A DNA stretch of 41,132 nucleotides from Acholeplasmataceae bacterium (GTDB lineage Bacteria > Bacillota_I > Bacilli_A > ML615J-28 > CAG-698), in the NCBI GenBank assembly GCA_012718985.1, contig JAAYBG010000081.1, positions 1 to 41,132 of the forward strand. Direction: 5' to 3'. Below are positions 24,447-32,531 of this stretch, in pieces. The notes under the pieces were generated by a model, which was not told the origin of the DNA, ran no database searches, and was given only the letters and a program-made list of their open reading frames with translations. Position 1 is the first letter of the stretch; the number at the start of each line of letters is the position of its first letter. The position numbers were made by a program, and so were the translations under genes.

Positions 24447-26214
24447 TTGCTTTTACCCCATTTAAATAGTTTAATGCTTGAATGTTAAACATATACTGAT
24501 ATTGTCCATCCTTCATTTGCATTAAATCATGATGCGTTCCTTCTTCAATCACTTTACCAGCAGAGAAAAGATAAATTTTATTCGCTTTTACTGTTGTTGA
24601 TAAACGATGGGAAACGAATAATAAGGTTCTATCTTTCCCCAGTTTCATCATCTTGTCATAAATTTCAGCTTCTGCGATAGGGTCAAGTGCACTACTCGGC
24701 TCATCAAGAATAATAAAATCATAATTACCTGCGTAGGCTCTTGCTATTGCTAGTTTCTGTTTTTCTCCGCTACTTAATTCAACTCCTTCTTTATCGAATT
24801 CTTGAGTTATAATGGTATCTAATTGTTTAGGAAAAGACATTACTTTCTCATAAAGCCCGCTAAATTTTAAAGCTTCAATAACTAATTCTTCATCTTCCTT
24901 ATTCTTGCTTTTCCTTAAAAGAATGTTTTCTGATATGGAAAACGAATAAACTTGAAAATCTTGAAAAACAGCCCCTATTTTTTTTCTGATGCTTTCTGGT
25001 TTTAAATCCTGATAGAGCTCTTTATTATAAATAATCTTTCCTTCTTGTGGATCATAAAGACGAAGGAGCATCTTTACAAATGTTGTTTTCCCCGCTCCGT
25101 TTTCCCCAACAACAGCGATTTTATCTCCTTTTGTAATGGTAAGATTGATATCTTCTAATACCTTTGTTTCTCCATAACTGAAATGTAAATTTTTAATTTC
25201 AATTTTTTCAAGTGTTTCTGCTTCTTTCGTACCACTGATTTCAATAACTCCTTTTTGATTCATTATCGCAAACACAGTTTCCCCACGAACAGACGCAGCT
25301 TCAAAAGAAGCTAAATTATCAGAAAGATTCCAAACAATATTGCTCAATGTAGATGCAGCAACCGTTAACGCAACAAAAGAACCAAAATCCATTGATTTTA
25401 ATGTAACATACGAAATAAAACCTAAAGCTAAGGGATAAATACTTCTAATTAAAATTTCTGAAATAAAGGTGAGCGTTGAGCTTTTTAATAATGTCTTATC
25501 TATGTTGCTAATAACACGACTCCCTATGGTATCGTTTGCTTGCAATAATAGACTATCAATCTCGCTTGTTCTGATATCAAAAGAAGCATCCTTTAAGTAA
25601 AACATTCGTTTTACATAGCCTCGTTCTCTGACATTTTTTTTGTTTTTTTGACTTAATTGCCACTCTATTTGGGCAACATATTTTATTAAAAAAAAGTAAA
25701 CAACTCCAACTCCTAGCGCATAGACGATAATTATATAATCAATTAACGCAAAAATTGTAAATATCATAATTACTTTTGCAAAACTAGATATGATATCCGA
25801 TAGTGTCCAAAACGCTCCTATAGATGCCCAACCACCTTCATCAATTGCTCGATTGTAATCATTCAAGAAATCTGATGATTGGTATTTTTCGTAATCTATT
25901 TCCTTTAATTTATTGAAAATCATAATTTCGTAACGACTGAAAAATCTCCTTTGATAGCGTCGATACAATTTATTAAAATAATTATAAATTATTTGAATTA
26001 GATAATCGACAATGGTTATCAATCCACAAACAATTAATACTTTAATAAATTTCTCCCCATTATGATAATAACCAATAATCACTTGAACGATACCTATGGG
26101 AATAAATGTCGTAATTAATCCCAAAACAATATCAAAAATGCTATAGATTAAATAAAAGGGACATAATTTAATAACCATTTTTGCTAGCTTTAATGTTCTT
26201 TTTATACCCTTCAT
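24433..26214 (-). CDS. ABC exporter half-transporter (permease-ATPase), first of a pair
   Basis: From ATG 26214, after AAAAGGAG, this encodes about 593 residues: a six-helix membrane domain followed by an ATPase domain. Motifs are Walker A VGENGAGKTTFVK, Q-loop VFQDFQVYSFS, signature LSSGEKQKLAIARAYAG, Walker B FIILDEPSSALDP and H-loop VSHRLST. The signature reads LSSGE rather than LSGGQ, a mild change that may reflect asymmetry between the two sites of a heterodimer. The catalytic glutamate after Walker B is present in both subunits. It has its own promoter. Confidence 0.9.
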   Translation of the reverse strand: MKGIKRTLKLAKMVIKLCPFYLIYSIFDIVLGLITTFIPIGIVQVIIGYYHNGEKFIKVLIVCGLITIVDYLIQIIYNYFNKLYRRYQRRFFSRYEIMIFNKLKEIDYEKYQSSDFLNDYNRAIDEGGWASIGAFWTLSDIISSFAKVIMIFTIFALIDYIIIVYALGVGVVYFFLIKYVAQIEWQLSQKNKKNVRERGYVKRMFYLKDASFDIRTSEIDSLLLQANDTIGSRVISNIDKTLLKSSTLTFISEILIRSIYPLALGFISYVTLKSMDFGSFVALTVAASTLSNIVWNLSDNLASFEAASVRGETVFAIMNQKGVIEISGTKEAETLEKIEIKNLHFSYGETKVLEDINLTITKGDKIAVVGENGAGKTTFVKMLLRLYDPQEGKIIYNKELYQDLKPESIRKKIGAVFQDFQVYSFSISENILLRKSKNKEDEELVIEALKFSGLYEKVMSFPKQLDTIITQEFDKEGVELSSGEKQKLAIARAYAGNYDFIILDEPSSALDPIAEAEIYDKMMKLGKDRTLLFVSHRLSTTVKANKIYLFSAGKVIEEGTHHDLMQMKDGQYQYMFNIQALNYLNGVKANENI

Positions 26215-26238
26215 AAAAACTCCTTTTATGGACACATT

Positions 26239-26267
26239 ATTTTATCATTTATTAAATGAAGAGACAA
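26239..26267 (-). promoter_or_regulatory. Promoter of the ABC exporter pair
   Basis: TAAAAT at 26244-26239 and TTGTCT at 26267-26262 with a 17-base spacer, just downstream of the VWA gene terminator. Confidence 0.6.
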
Positions 26268-26269
26268 GA

Positions 26270-26301
26270 AAAAAAATAAAGAGCAACGATAAATTGCTCT
26301 T
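26270..26301 (-). terminator. Terminator after the VWA lipoprotein gene
   Basis: AAGAGCAA pairs with TTGCTCTT and is followed by TATTTTTTTT on the minus strand. Confidence 0.9.
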
Positions 26302-26314
26302 GTTAACTAATAAA

Positions 26315-27595
26315 CTACTTTTGATAATAAGGAACCTTTTCTTGTTCAATTCCTGTATAGTATTCACTGATAATCCTGATTAACATCATATTCAAATACT
26401 CTACTACTGTCTCACCAACAGTTGCTTCTATATGTTCATCACCGATACCAGAATGATTAGTAATATATGTATAAGTTCCCCCTGTCATCATCGCTTCATT
26501 ACGAAGTAAATATTCTGTATATTTATCAATTCCACTCGATGCAACAGGAATCATTCTAATTCCTTTACTACTTGCAACTTGAATCGCATTAGCATACCTA
26601 GTCATAATGTCTTTTTCGTAGTGAGGAGGTGCATCAAGCACGTGGAAAAGTAGTTTTGTCGTGTTTTGTTCACTCCATTTTTTTGTTACTGCTTCTTCTA
26701 AAGCAACATCTACAGCTTCTTCCCAATCTCCACCGCCTAAAGCGTTTTGAGCTGCAAGATTTTTCTTTTGCTCTTCGATGTTTGTAGAGAAATCAAAATA
26801 TCTTGTAACATATTCATCGCCAAAATCACGGTAGAAAAGAAGAGCTAAACGAACTTCTGCTTCTTGATGATTTCTTTTTGCTGAACTGATTACATAATCT
26901 ATTTCCGCTTTTAAGTAACTAATTTCATCCCCCATTGAACCTGTTGTATCAACCACAAACATAATTTCAATTATTTTTTCTTTAGTGTTTGATGTTTTTA
27001 TATCGTATTCTACAACATTTGTTTCTTTACTATAGGTATAATCTTTGTATGTAGTCACATTATTAACGGTTATTCCTATTTGTTTAATCGTTGTTATTTC
27101 TTTTGTTGCTGGGAATAAATATGCTTTTCCATTAGCATTAGTAATTGATGTATATAAAACTTCTTGATTTTCACTCAAAAGTTCTACTTTAGCACCTGAT
27201 ACTTTTTCTTCACCATTCTTAATAACAACCTCAATCATATTCAGAGTATCAAAATATCCCTTCTGAAAATGTTCGGTAAATAAGCCCTCTTTAGAATCTT
27301 GCCCGCTAGTAAAAAGACTTAACCAAAAACGATAATTTTTCAGATCGCTCCATTCGCTTGCTGAAATTTGCCCTGCTTGGGGAATAAAATTTGGAGAACC
27401 TTCTTCTTTAGGTTCCACTTCTCCTTCCATTACGTCTGGTGATAAACTACCATCATAAAAGTCTTTTCCTGCTACTGTATCAGAAGGCATTCCGGTAGGA
27501 GCATCAATTGTAGCATCCTCCATTACTTTTTGTTTACAACCAACAAACAAAAAAATTAATAGAAATAAAGACATCATTAAAAATATTTTTTTCAT
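26315..27595 (-). CDS. Lipoprotein with a von Willebrand factor A domain
   Basis: The 426-residue protein begins with a lipoprotein signal peptide ending in LFVGCKQK, so it should be anchored on the outer face of the membrane. After an acidic linker (about 25-75), residues about 110-200 look like a carboxypeptidase-regulatory/Ig-type beta domain (VSGAKVELLSENQEVLYTS). A VWA domain follows from about residue 210, with a MIDAS motif DTTGSMGDE and later conserved residues in LLFYRDFGDEYVT and HVLDAPPHYEKD. VWA domains mediate metal-dependent protein binding. Partner and role are unknown. The gene is a single unit between two terminators, with GAGGTG before the ATG. Confidence 0.85.
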   Translation of the reverse strand: MKKIFLMMSLFLLIFLFVGCKQKVMEDATIDAPTGMPSDTVAGKDFYDGSLSPDVMEGEVEPKEEGSPNFIPQAGQISASEWSDLKNYRFWLSLFTSGQDSKEGLFTEHFQKGYFDTLNMIEVVIKNGEEKVSGAKVELLSENQEVLYTSITNANGKAYLFPATKEITTIKQIGITVNNVTTYKDYTYSKETNVVEYDIKTSNTKEKIIEIMFVVDTTGSMGDEISYLKAEIDYVISSAKRNHQEAEVRLALLFYRDFGDEYVTRYFDFSTNIEEQKKNLAAQNALGGGDWEEAVDVALEEAVTKKWSEQNTTKLLFHVLDAPPHYEKDIMTRYANAIQVASSKGIRMIPVASSGIDKYTEYLLRNEAMMTGGTYTYITNHSGIGDEHIEATVGETVVEYLNMMLIRIISEYYTGIEQEKVPYYQK

Positions 27596-27654
27596 TGTTT
27601 CACCTCATTCTTCTACTAGTATAACAAAGATATTATGTTTTTTTCTAACACAAA

Positions 27655-27685
27655 TAATAAAACTCTAGTTTTTGGCTAGAGTTTT
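27655..27685 (-). terminator. Terminator after the amino-acid ABC importer operon
   Basis: AAAACTCTAG pairs with CTAGAGTTTT around a seven-base loop, followed by a T-rich tail. The first stem arm overlaps the stop codon of the ATPase gene. Confidence 0.88.
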
Positions 27686-28553
27686 ATAATACTTTACTTA
27701 AAAATTCTTTTGTTCTTGGATGTTGAGGATTCTCAAAAACTTCTTTTGGTGTTCCTTTTTCAACAATTTTTCCATCATCCATAAAGAAAACTCGATCGCT
27801 TATTTCTTTGGCAAATCCCATTTCATGAGTTACTATCACAACAGTCATTCCCATTTTCACAACTTGTTTAATGATATCCAAAACTTCTTTTACCATTTCT
27901 GGATCAAGAGCACTTGTTGGTTCATCAAACAACATTACTTTAGGATTCATTGCCAGAGCCCTAGCAATTGCTAAACGTTGTTTTTGGCCACCGCTAAGTT
28001 TTTTAGGATAGTCATATATCTTATCTTTAAGACCAACCTTTTCTAGCAATTCTTTGGCAACTATTTCAGCTTCTTCTTTATTCATTTTATTGGTTAATAC
28101 TGGCGCTAAAGTAATGTTTTCCAATACGTTTAAATGAGGAAAAACATTAAAATGTTGGAAAACCATCCCCATTTTTTGACGATGAATATTAATTGCTTTA
28201 TCCAATTTTTTTAATCGCGCTTTTTCAAGATTTTGATGTTTTTTATATTCTAAAACAGCAGCTTTATATTTTGCTTTGTACTCTTGAGAATTCATTTCTT
28301 TTTTCTTTGCTTTAATCGCTTCAACAGCTTTTTTATATCGCGAAGATTCTTTTTTATAAATAATTTCTCCATCGAATTCAATAGTTCCTTTAGTAGGAAT
28401 TTCTATTAAATTCAAACATCTTAAAAACGTTGATTTACCGCTACCACTAGGGCCTATAACAGATACTACTTCACCTTTTGCAATTTCTTCATCTATTCCC
28501 TTTAAAACTTCTAATGAACCAAATTTTTTTTGCAAATTTTTTACTTTAATCAC
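27684..28553 (-). CDS. Polar amino-acid ABC importer ATPase with an unusual insertion
   Basis: The 289-residue ATPase is of the GlnQ/HisP type: Walker [10 protein letters not shown] (34-42), Q-loop [18 protein letters not shown] (Gln133), signature [17 protein letters not shown], Walker [16 protein letters not shown] and H-loop VTHEMGF. It is about 50 residues longer than the usual 240. The extra part is residues 67-120, between Walker A and the Q-loop, and is a Lys/Glu/Ala-rich helical stretch ([19 protein letters not shown]). The catalytic motifs are intact. It overlaps the permease gene by 8 bases and is the third gene of a binding protein-permease-ATPase operon. Confidence 0.92.
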   Translation of the reverse strand: MIKVKNLQKKFGSLEVLKGIDEEIAKGEVVSVIGPSGSGKSTFLRCLNLIEIPTKGTIEFDGEIIYKKESSRYKKAVEAIKAKKKEMNSQEYKAKYKAAVLEYKKHQNLEKARLKKLDKAINIHRQKMGMVFQHFNVFPHLNVLENITLAPVLTNKMNKEEAEIVAKELLEKVGLKDKIYDYPKKLSGGQKQRLAIARALAMNPKVMLFDEPTSALDPEMVKEVLDIIKQVVKMGMTVVIVTHEMGFAKEISDRVFFMDDGKIVEKGTPKEVFENPQHPRTKEFLSKVL

Positions 28554-29196
28554 TTAGCTTCAACCTCTTTTCAAACTTACCAATAAATTTTGATAGAGTA
28601 TACGTTAAGATGAAATAAATAATACCTATAATGATGTATGGTTCAATTGCTAAATAGGTTTGTGTAGTAATGATTGTTTTTGCTGTCATTAAATCTCCAA
28701 TATAGAATACCGAAGATAATGAAGTTTCTTTGATTACGGTAACAAATTCGTTTCCTAATGCAGGCAAGATATTCTTAACTGCTTGAGGGAGAACTATTTT
28801 TGTCATCGTTTTATTTGCATTAATACCTAGACTTCTAGAAGCCTCCACTTGACCTTTGTCTACTGCTTGAATGCCCGATCTGATAATTTCTGCAACATAG
28901 GCTGCTGAATTCAACAGCAACGCTAAGCATACTGCACCTACTTTACCAAGTGCAGAACTAAACAACAAATAAATTACCCACAATTGTAATAATAGAGGAA
29001 TTCCTCTTACAATTTCCGTATATGTTTCAGAGATAATATTAAGTATTTTACTTTTTGATAATCTCATTAAAGCAAAGACTGTTCCTAGGATCGTTCCAAA
29101 GACCACTGTTATTAAAGAAAGGAGAAGGGTAACGCCCATCCCCTCCATAAATAACGGAAAATATTTAATCAGTATTTTGTATAAGTTTTCAAACAT
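28546..29196 (-). CDS. Polar amino-acid ABC importer permease (HisM/GlnP type)
   Basis: The 216-residue protein has about five membrane helices and the family's coupling loop, [20 protein letters not shown], that contacts the ATPase. The N-terminal region [20 protein letters not shown] and the [20 protein letters not shown] segment are typical of amino-acid permeases of the HisMQ class. It would work as a homodimer because only one permease gene is present. It starts 3 bases after the binding-protein gene and is followed by the ATPase. Confidence 0.93.
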   Translation of the reverse strand: MFENLYKILIKYFPLFMEGMGVTLLLSLITVVFGTILGTVFALMRLSKSKILNIISETYTEIVRGIPLLLQLWVIYLLFSSALGKVGAVCLALLLNSAAYVAEIIRSGIQAVDKGQVEASRSLGINANKTMTKIVLPQAVKNILPALGNEFVTVIKETSLSSVFYIGDLMTAKTIITTQTYLAIEPYIIIGIIYFILTYTLSKFIGKFEKRLKLSD

Positions 29197-29199
29197 CTT

Positions 29200-30024
29200 T
29201 TATTTTTTCTCAGTTAAGCTTGCCGCTAAATCTGTCGCTTCTTGGAACCAAACTTCATACTTTTCTTCAGCAATCATCTTTGCGATGATTTCATTAATCT
29301 TTGTGATTAATTCTTTTTGTCCTTTGGCCGCTAAAACGAACAATTGTGTTTCTTCTGTTGGAACGGTAAATGTTTCTTCTAGGAACACATATTTATTTGG
29401 TTGTTGAGTAATTATATTCTCAGCAACGCTTGATGCTAAGGCAACTGCTTTGATTGTCCCATTGTCAAGCAATAGTAATCCATCAGCAATCTTTGTAAAT
29501 GCTTCTGCCGTCGCGTTTGGTAGTTGATTTGTAATATAGTCAAATTGTAATGATCCACTTTGACCACCAACTTTTACGCCAGCAACATTTAATTTAGCCA
29601 ATGTGTTGTATTGATTCTTATCGTAATCACTCTTTAATACGATAATACCTTGAGAGCCTTCTTGATAATATGGATTAGATAATTCATAGTTTTCTGCTCT
29701 TTCAGATTTATAGGTAAATCCAGAAATTGCTAAATCAGCTGCTCCCGTTGATAATAATGCTAATGTTGTATCAAAATCTGTTGCTTCTATTTTTAATGTT
29801 ACACCCAATTCCTTAGCAATATACTTCATAAATTCTATATCTGAACCTACATATTTATCTTGCCCTGATTTTGACTCGTCAGTAAATTCAAATGCTGGGT
29901 AGTCTGGTGAAGTAACGATTACAATTTCACCTTTTTTTGTTATTTTATCAAGCACATTCTTTTTGCATCCTGTTAATCCAAACACACTAATTATTAATAA
30001 CACCAAACAAATTATTTTTTTCAT
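29200..30024 (-). CDS. Polar amino-acid ABC importer substrate-binding lipoprotein
   Basis: The 274-residue protein has a lipoprotein signal peptide (IISVFGLTGCKK, lipid attached to Cys20). The mature part is a family 3 solute-binding protein: VTSPDYPAFEFTDE, YVGSDIEFMKYIAKELGV, DLAISGFTYKSERAENYELS and VGGQSGSLQ. Such proteins bind polar or charged amino acids (Gln, Glu, Arg, Cys and others); the specificity cannot be read with confidence. It is the first structural gene of the importer and lies behind a complex leader with three tandem structured units and a short ORF. Shine-Dalgarno GAGGAGAAAGAAAA. Confidence 0.92.
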   Translation of the reverse strand: MKKIICLVLLIISVFGLTGCKKNVLDKITKKGEIVIVTSPDYPAFEFTDESKSGQDKYVGSDIEFMKYIAKELGVTLKIEATDFDTTLALLSTGAADLAISGFTYKSERAENYELSNPYYQEGSQGIIVLKSDYDKNQYNTLAKLNVAGVKVGGQSGSLQFDYITNQLPNATAEAFTKIADGLLLLDNGTIKAVALASSVAENIITQQPNKYVFLEETFTVPTEETQLFVLAAKGQKELITKINEIIAKMIAEEKYEVWFQEATDLAASLTEKK

Positions 30025-30068
30025 TTTTCTTTCTCCTCTTTTTAATTTTGTTTTTCTTTCATCATCAC

Positions 30069-30128
30069 CTAATATAGGGCTAATTCAATTACAACTCCAT
30101 TTCTTGTGTTTATATTATTCCGCCGCAT
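30069..30128 (-). CDS. Possible 19-codon leader peptide starting Met-Arg-Arg
   Basis: A perfect AGGAGG lies seven bases before an ATG at 30128. The frame reads MRRNNINTRNGVVIELALY and stops with TAG at 30071-30069, about 45 bases before the binding-protein gene. Codons 2 and 3 are both CGG, a codon uncommon in this AT-rich DNA, and a third Arg is AGA. The ribosome site is better than that of most genes here, and it lies directly after the third terminator-like hairpin. It may be a regulatory leader peptide, for example one sensing arginine. It may instead be a fortuitous frame. Confidence 0.45.
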   Translation of the reverse strand: MRRNNINTRNGVVIELALY

Positions 30129-30148
30129 AAAAAAACCTCCTATAAAAT

Positions 30149-30458
30149 AAAAAGTACCTTTCCAGGTGCTTTTTGCTTTATGCTCAAGAGGTATTTTAAG
30201 ACTATGCTCAAGAATCACTTCTATCTTTTAAACAAAAAAAACCTGGATTAAAACAAAAAAATCCCATCACAGGATTGAATTTTTACCTATACTCAAAGAG
30301 AATTCTTTTCTCTTATCGAGAATCCTTTTCCCTTATCTTTTAAAAATTAACCCTGGATTAGTAACAAAAAAACCTATTTAACATAGGCTCAATTTAAAAT
30401 TTATGCTCAAAAAGAAATCTTTTCTTTTATCTTTTAAATTAAACCCGTTTTTTTGTAT
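30149..30458 (-). promoter_or_regulatory. Three tandem structured leader units, each with a terminator-like hairpin
   Basis: The leader of the amino-acid importer contains three units. Each has the identical box TTTAAAAGATA (30438-30428, 30344-30334, 30232-30222), a hairpin of variable length, then TTGAG(C/T)ATA (30410-30402, 30296-30288, 30211-30203). An outer helix closes the unit (for example AATTTAAAA/TTTTAAATT in the first and AATTTTTA/TAAAAATT in the second). Each unit is followed by a hairpin: CCTAT/ATAGG plus seven Ts (30387-30366), AATCC/GGATT plus Ts (30276-30255), and AAAAAG-C-ACCT/AGGT-A-CTTTTT (30174-30149). TAATCCAGG is also repeated (30360, 30250). I do not recognise the family. 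Confidence 0.7.
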
Positions 30459-30464
30459 GCAACC

Positions 30465-30492
30465 ATTATATCATTATCTCAGCACAAGTCAA
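30465..30492 (-). promoter_or_regulatory. Promoter of the amino-acid importer operon
   Basis: TATAAT at 30470-30465 and TTGACT at 30492-30487 with a 16-base spacer. Transcription would start near 30458, giving a leader of more than 430 bases. Confidence 0.8.
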
Positions 30493-30503
30493 AACTTTTT
30501 TCA

Positions 30504-30517
30504 TGAAAACGTTTCAT
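30504..30517. promoter_or_regulatory. Candidate CcpA cre site upstream of the importer promoter
   Basis: TGAAAACGTTTCAT matches the cre consensus TGWAARCGYTWNCW at 13 of 14 positions. It lies about 12 bases upstream of the -35, a position seen for CcpA-activated promoters in Bacillus. No CcpA gene is in the window. Confidence 0.5.
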
Positions 30518-30523
30518 TTTATA

Positions 30524-30557
30524 AAAAATCGTGATGTCTTACAAGACATCACGAATT
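30524..30557 (-). terminator. Strong terminator after the ABC exporter gene
   Basis: CGTGATGTCTT pairs perfectly with AAGACATCACG (11 bp, two-base centre) and is followed by TTTTTT on the minus strand. Confidence 0.92.
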
Positions 30558-30560
30558 TTC

Positions 30561-32282
30561 TTATATGGTAATACTTGAATGATACAGAGATGAATAATAA
30601 CCCTTGTTATTAATCAATTCTTCGTGTTTCCCGCGTTCTAAAATTCCATTTTTACCGATTACTATAATTTCATCTGCATTTTTTATTGTGGTTAGGCGAT
30701 GAGCTATTACTATTGTTGTCTTTCCCTTCGCCAAATCATCAATTGATTTTTGGATAAGGGTTTCTGTAATATTATCTAACGAAGAAGTAGCTTCATCTAA
30801 AATTAAAATCTTAGGATTCTTTAAAAAGAGTCTAGCAATGGCAATTCTTTGTTGTTGACCACCAGATAATCTAATTCCTCGTTCTCCTGTAATCGTTTCA
30901 TAACCATTTTCAAGAGTCATAATGAAATCGTGAATTCTTGCCTTCTTTGCAGCTTCTATTATCTCTTCCATAGTTGCATTTGGTTTACCATAGAGAATAT
31001 TTTCTTTTATTGTTCCATAAAAAATAAAAACATCTTGTTGAACATGACCGATTGCTTCACGAAGGTTAAATAAATTATAGTCCCGAACATCGATTCCATC
31101 AACCTTTACTTGTCCTTCTTCAACATCATAAAAACGGGGAATTAATTTAGATATCGTTGTTTTACCAACCCCTGTTTCACCTACCAAAGCTACTTTTTTA
31201 CCAGCAGGAATACTTAAAGTGAAATTTGACAATACATATTGATTATCATTTTGGTTATAACTAAATTTTACATCAATGAAATCAACATTACCAATAAAAT
31301 CGTTTTTGATTATTCCGTTCTCAGGACTTACTATTTTCGGTTCTATCTTCATGATGTTATAAAACTTTTCTATTCCCGAAAAACCTTGTTGCAATTGTTC
31401 CATAGAATTTGTTAACCTAGCAATCGGTTTAATCAAGAAATTTATATATAAAAAATAAGTTGTTAAATCAATATAATCAATCCATTTTTTATAAACAAAA
31501 TAGCCACCAAAAACAAGTAATGCTAAGTTCGCCAAATTGATGAAGAAATCATTTCCTGAACCAAATAATCCAATTTGACGAAAAGTTTCTGTTCGTGCTG
31601 ATTTATATAATTTATTTATTTTTTCAAATTTCTTTTCTTCGTAATCTTCATTATGAAAAGCTTTTGTTAATCTAATACCACTAATACTACTTTCTACTTC
31701 TGCATTTAATTCTCCTTGAGCGTTTCGAGCGTTCCGGAATCCCCTCATCATTTTTTTGCGCCGCGAGATGGAATAAATAATCAGAAACGATAAGAAAATA
31801 AATATGATTATTGTTAAGTATACATTGATAAACATCAAGTAAATAAAGCTTCCTACTAGCATCAAAAAAGAAATAAATAAATCTTCTGGTGCATGATGGC
31901 TCATTTCTGATACATCATGAAGATGTGTTGTTAAGTTGGTCATCAGTTCTCCTGTTTTTTTATCATCAAAAAACTGATAATCCATCGTTTGAAGCTTTTT
32001 AAATAAATCTGTCCGCATATCTGTTTCCAATCTTATTCCCATGATATGCCCGTAGTATCCGATAATATAAGATAATATGAAACGAATTCCATAAAAAACA
32101 AGTAAAACTATTCCTATGATAACAATCGTTCGCATTGCTCCGTTGGGAATATATTCTCTAAGCACCTTATTAGTAACCATGGGAAATAATAAATCTATGA
32201 ATGATATTGTCAGTGCACAAATCATATCTAATATAAATAGTTTTATATGAGGTCGATAATATTTAATAAAACTTTTTACCAT
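30561..32282 (-). CDS. ABC exporter, homodimeric MsbA/BmrA type
   Basis: The 573-residue single-chain half-transporter has six membrane helices (residues 1-315) and an ATPase domain with Walker A VGETGVGKTTISK, Q-loop HVQQDVFIFYGTIKENI, signature RLSGGQQQRIAIARLF, Walker B ILILDEATSSLD and H-loop IAHRLTT. It is a complete exporter of the multidrug/lipid A-type family and probably acts as a homodimer. The coupling motif YEEKKFEKIN is present in the first half. Substrate is unknown. A terminator separates it from the DUF951 gene upstream. Shine-Dalgarno AGGTGGT before the ATG. Confidence 0.93.
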   Translation of the reverse strand: MVKSFIKYYRPHIKLFILDMICALTISFIDLLFPMVTNKVLREYIPNGAMRTIVIIGIVLLVFYGIRFILSYIIGYYGHIMGIRLETDMRTDLFKKLQTMDYQFFDDKKTGELMTNLTTHLHDVSEMSHHAPEDLFISFLMLVGSFIYLMFINVYLTIIIFIFLSFLIIYSISRRKKMMRGFRNARNAQGELNAEVESSISGIRLTKAFHNEDYEEKKFEKINKLYKSARTETFRQIGLFGSGNDFFINLANLALLVFGGYFVYKKWIDYIDLTTYFLYINFLIKPIARLTNSMEQLQQGFSGIEKFYNIMKIEPKIVSPENGIIKNDFIGNVDFIDVKFSYNQNDNQYVLSNFTLSIPAGKKVALVGETGVGKTTISKLIPRFYDVEEGQVKVDGIDVRDYNLFNLREAIGHVQQDVFIFYGTIKENILYGKPNATMEEIIEAAKKARIHDFIMTLENGYETITGERGIRLSGGQQQRIAIARLFLKNPKILILDEATSSLDNITETLIQKSIDDLAKGKTTIVIAHRLTTIKNADEIIVIGKNGILERGKHEELINNKGYYSSLYHSSITI

Positions 32283-32311
32283 TAGAAACCACCTTTCTTA
32301 TTGAGTAACAC

Positions 32312-32352
32312 ATAAAAATCAATTCTAGCTTTGTGTCCTAGAATTGATTATT
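32312..32352 (-). terminator. Terminator overlapping the end of the DUF951 gene
   Basis: AATCAATTCTAG pairs with CTAGAATTGATT (12 bp) and is followed by TTTTTAT. The stem encodes the last residues and the TAG stop of the DUF951 gene. Confidence 0.88.
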
Positions 32353-32531
32353 TTTTTTGTTTTTTTGTTTAGTTCTATCCTCGGAATAATCACAACTCTT
32401 TTACATGTTTCGCATTCTAATTTGCAATCGACTCCTGCACGAATGATTTTCCACGTTTTTCCACCACAAGGATGAGGCTTCTTAAACTCTAAAATATCGC
32501 CATCAGCGTAATCAGTTTTTATTATCGTCAT
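32325..32531 (-). CDS. DUF951 family small protein (YyzM-like)
   Basis: The 68-residue protein matches DUF951: YADGDILEFKKPHPCGGKTW, then KIIRAGVDCKLECETCKRVV and IIPRIEL. Four cysteines (one in HPCGG, then DCKLECETC) could bind zinc. In Bacillota the family is often encoded near mscS and parA/parB close to the origin, as here. Function is unknown. It overlaps the mscS gene by 20 bases, so the two are translationally coupled, and its 3' end is embedded in the terminator. Confidence 0.9.
   Translation of the reverse strand: MTIIKTDYADGDILEFKKPHPCGGKTWKIIRAGVDCKLECETCKRVVIIPRIELNKKTKKIINSRTQS

Noticed and set aside
30031-30060. Second very short ORF (about seven codons, Lys/Glu/Gln/Asn) before the binding-protein gene
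   Set aside because: It is too short to judge and overlaps the region needed for the next ribosome site; chance is the simplest explanation.
30149-30458. Tandem repeats as a possible CRISPR array
   Set aside because: The shared boxes are 9-11 bases, spacing is irregular (94 and 112), no long identical repeat exists and no cas gene is nearby. Terminator-like hairpins fit a regulatory leader better.
30149-30458. Lysine riboswitch, T-box or LicT-type RAT antiterminator for the importer leader
   Set aside because: The third unit loosely resembles the 5' part of a lysine riboswitch, but the rest of the aptamer and its closing helix are missing. No T-box sequence (GGTGGNACC) or RAT sequence was found.
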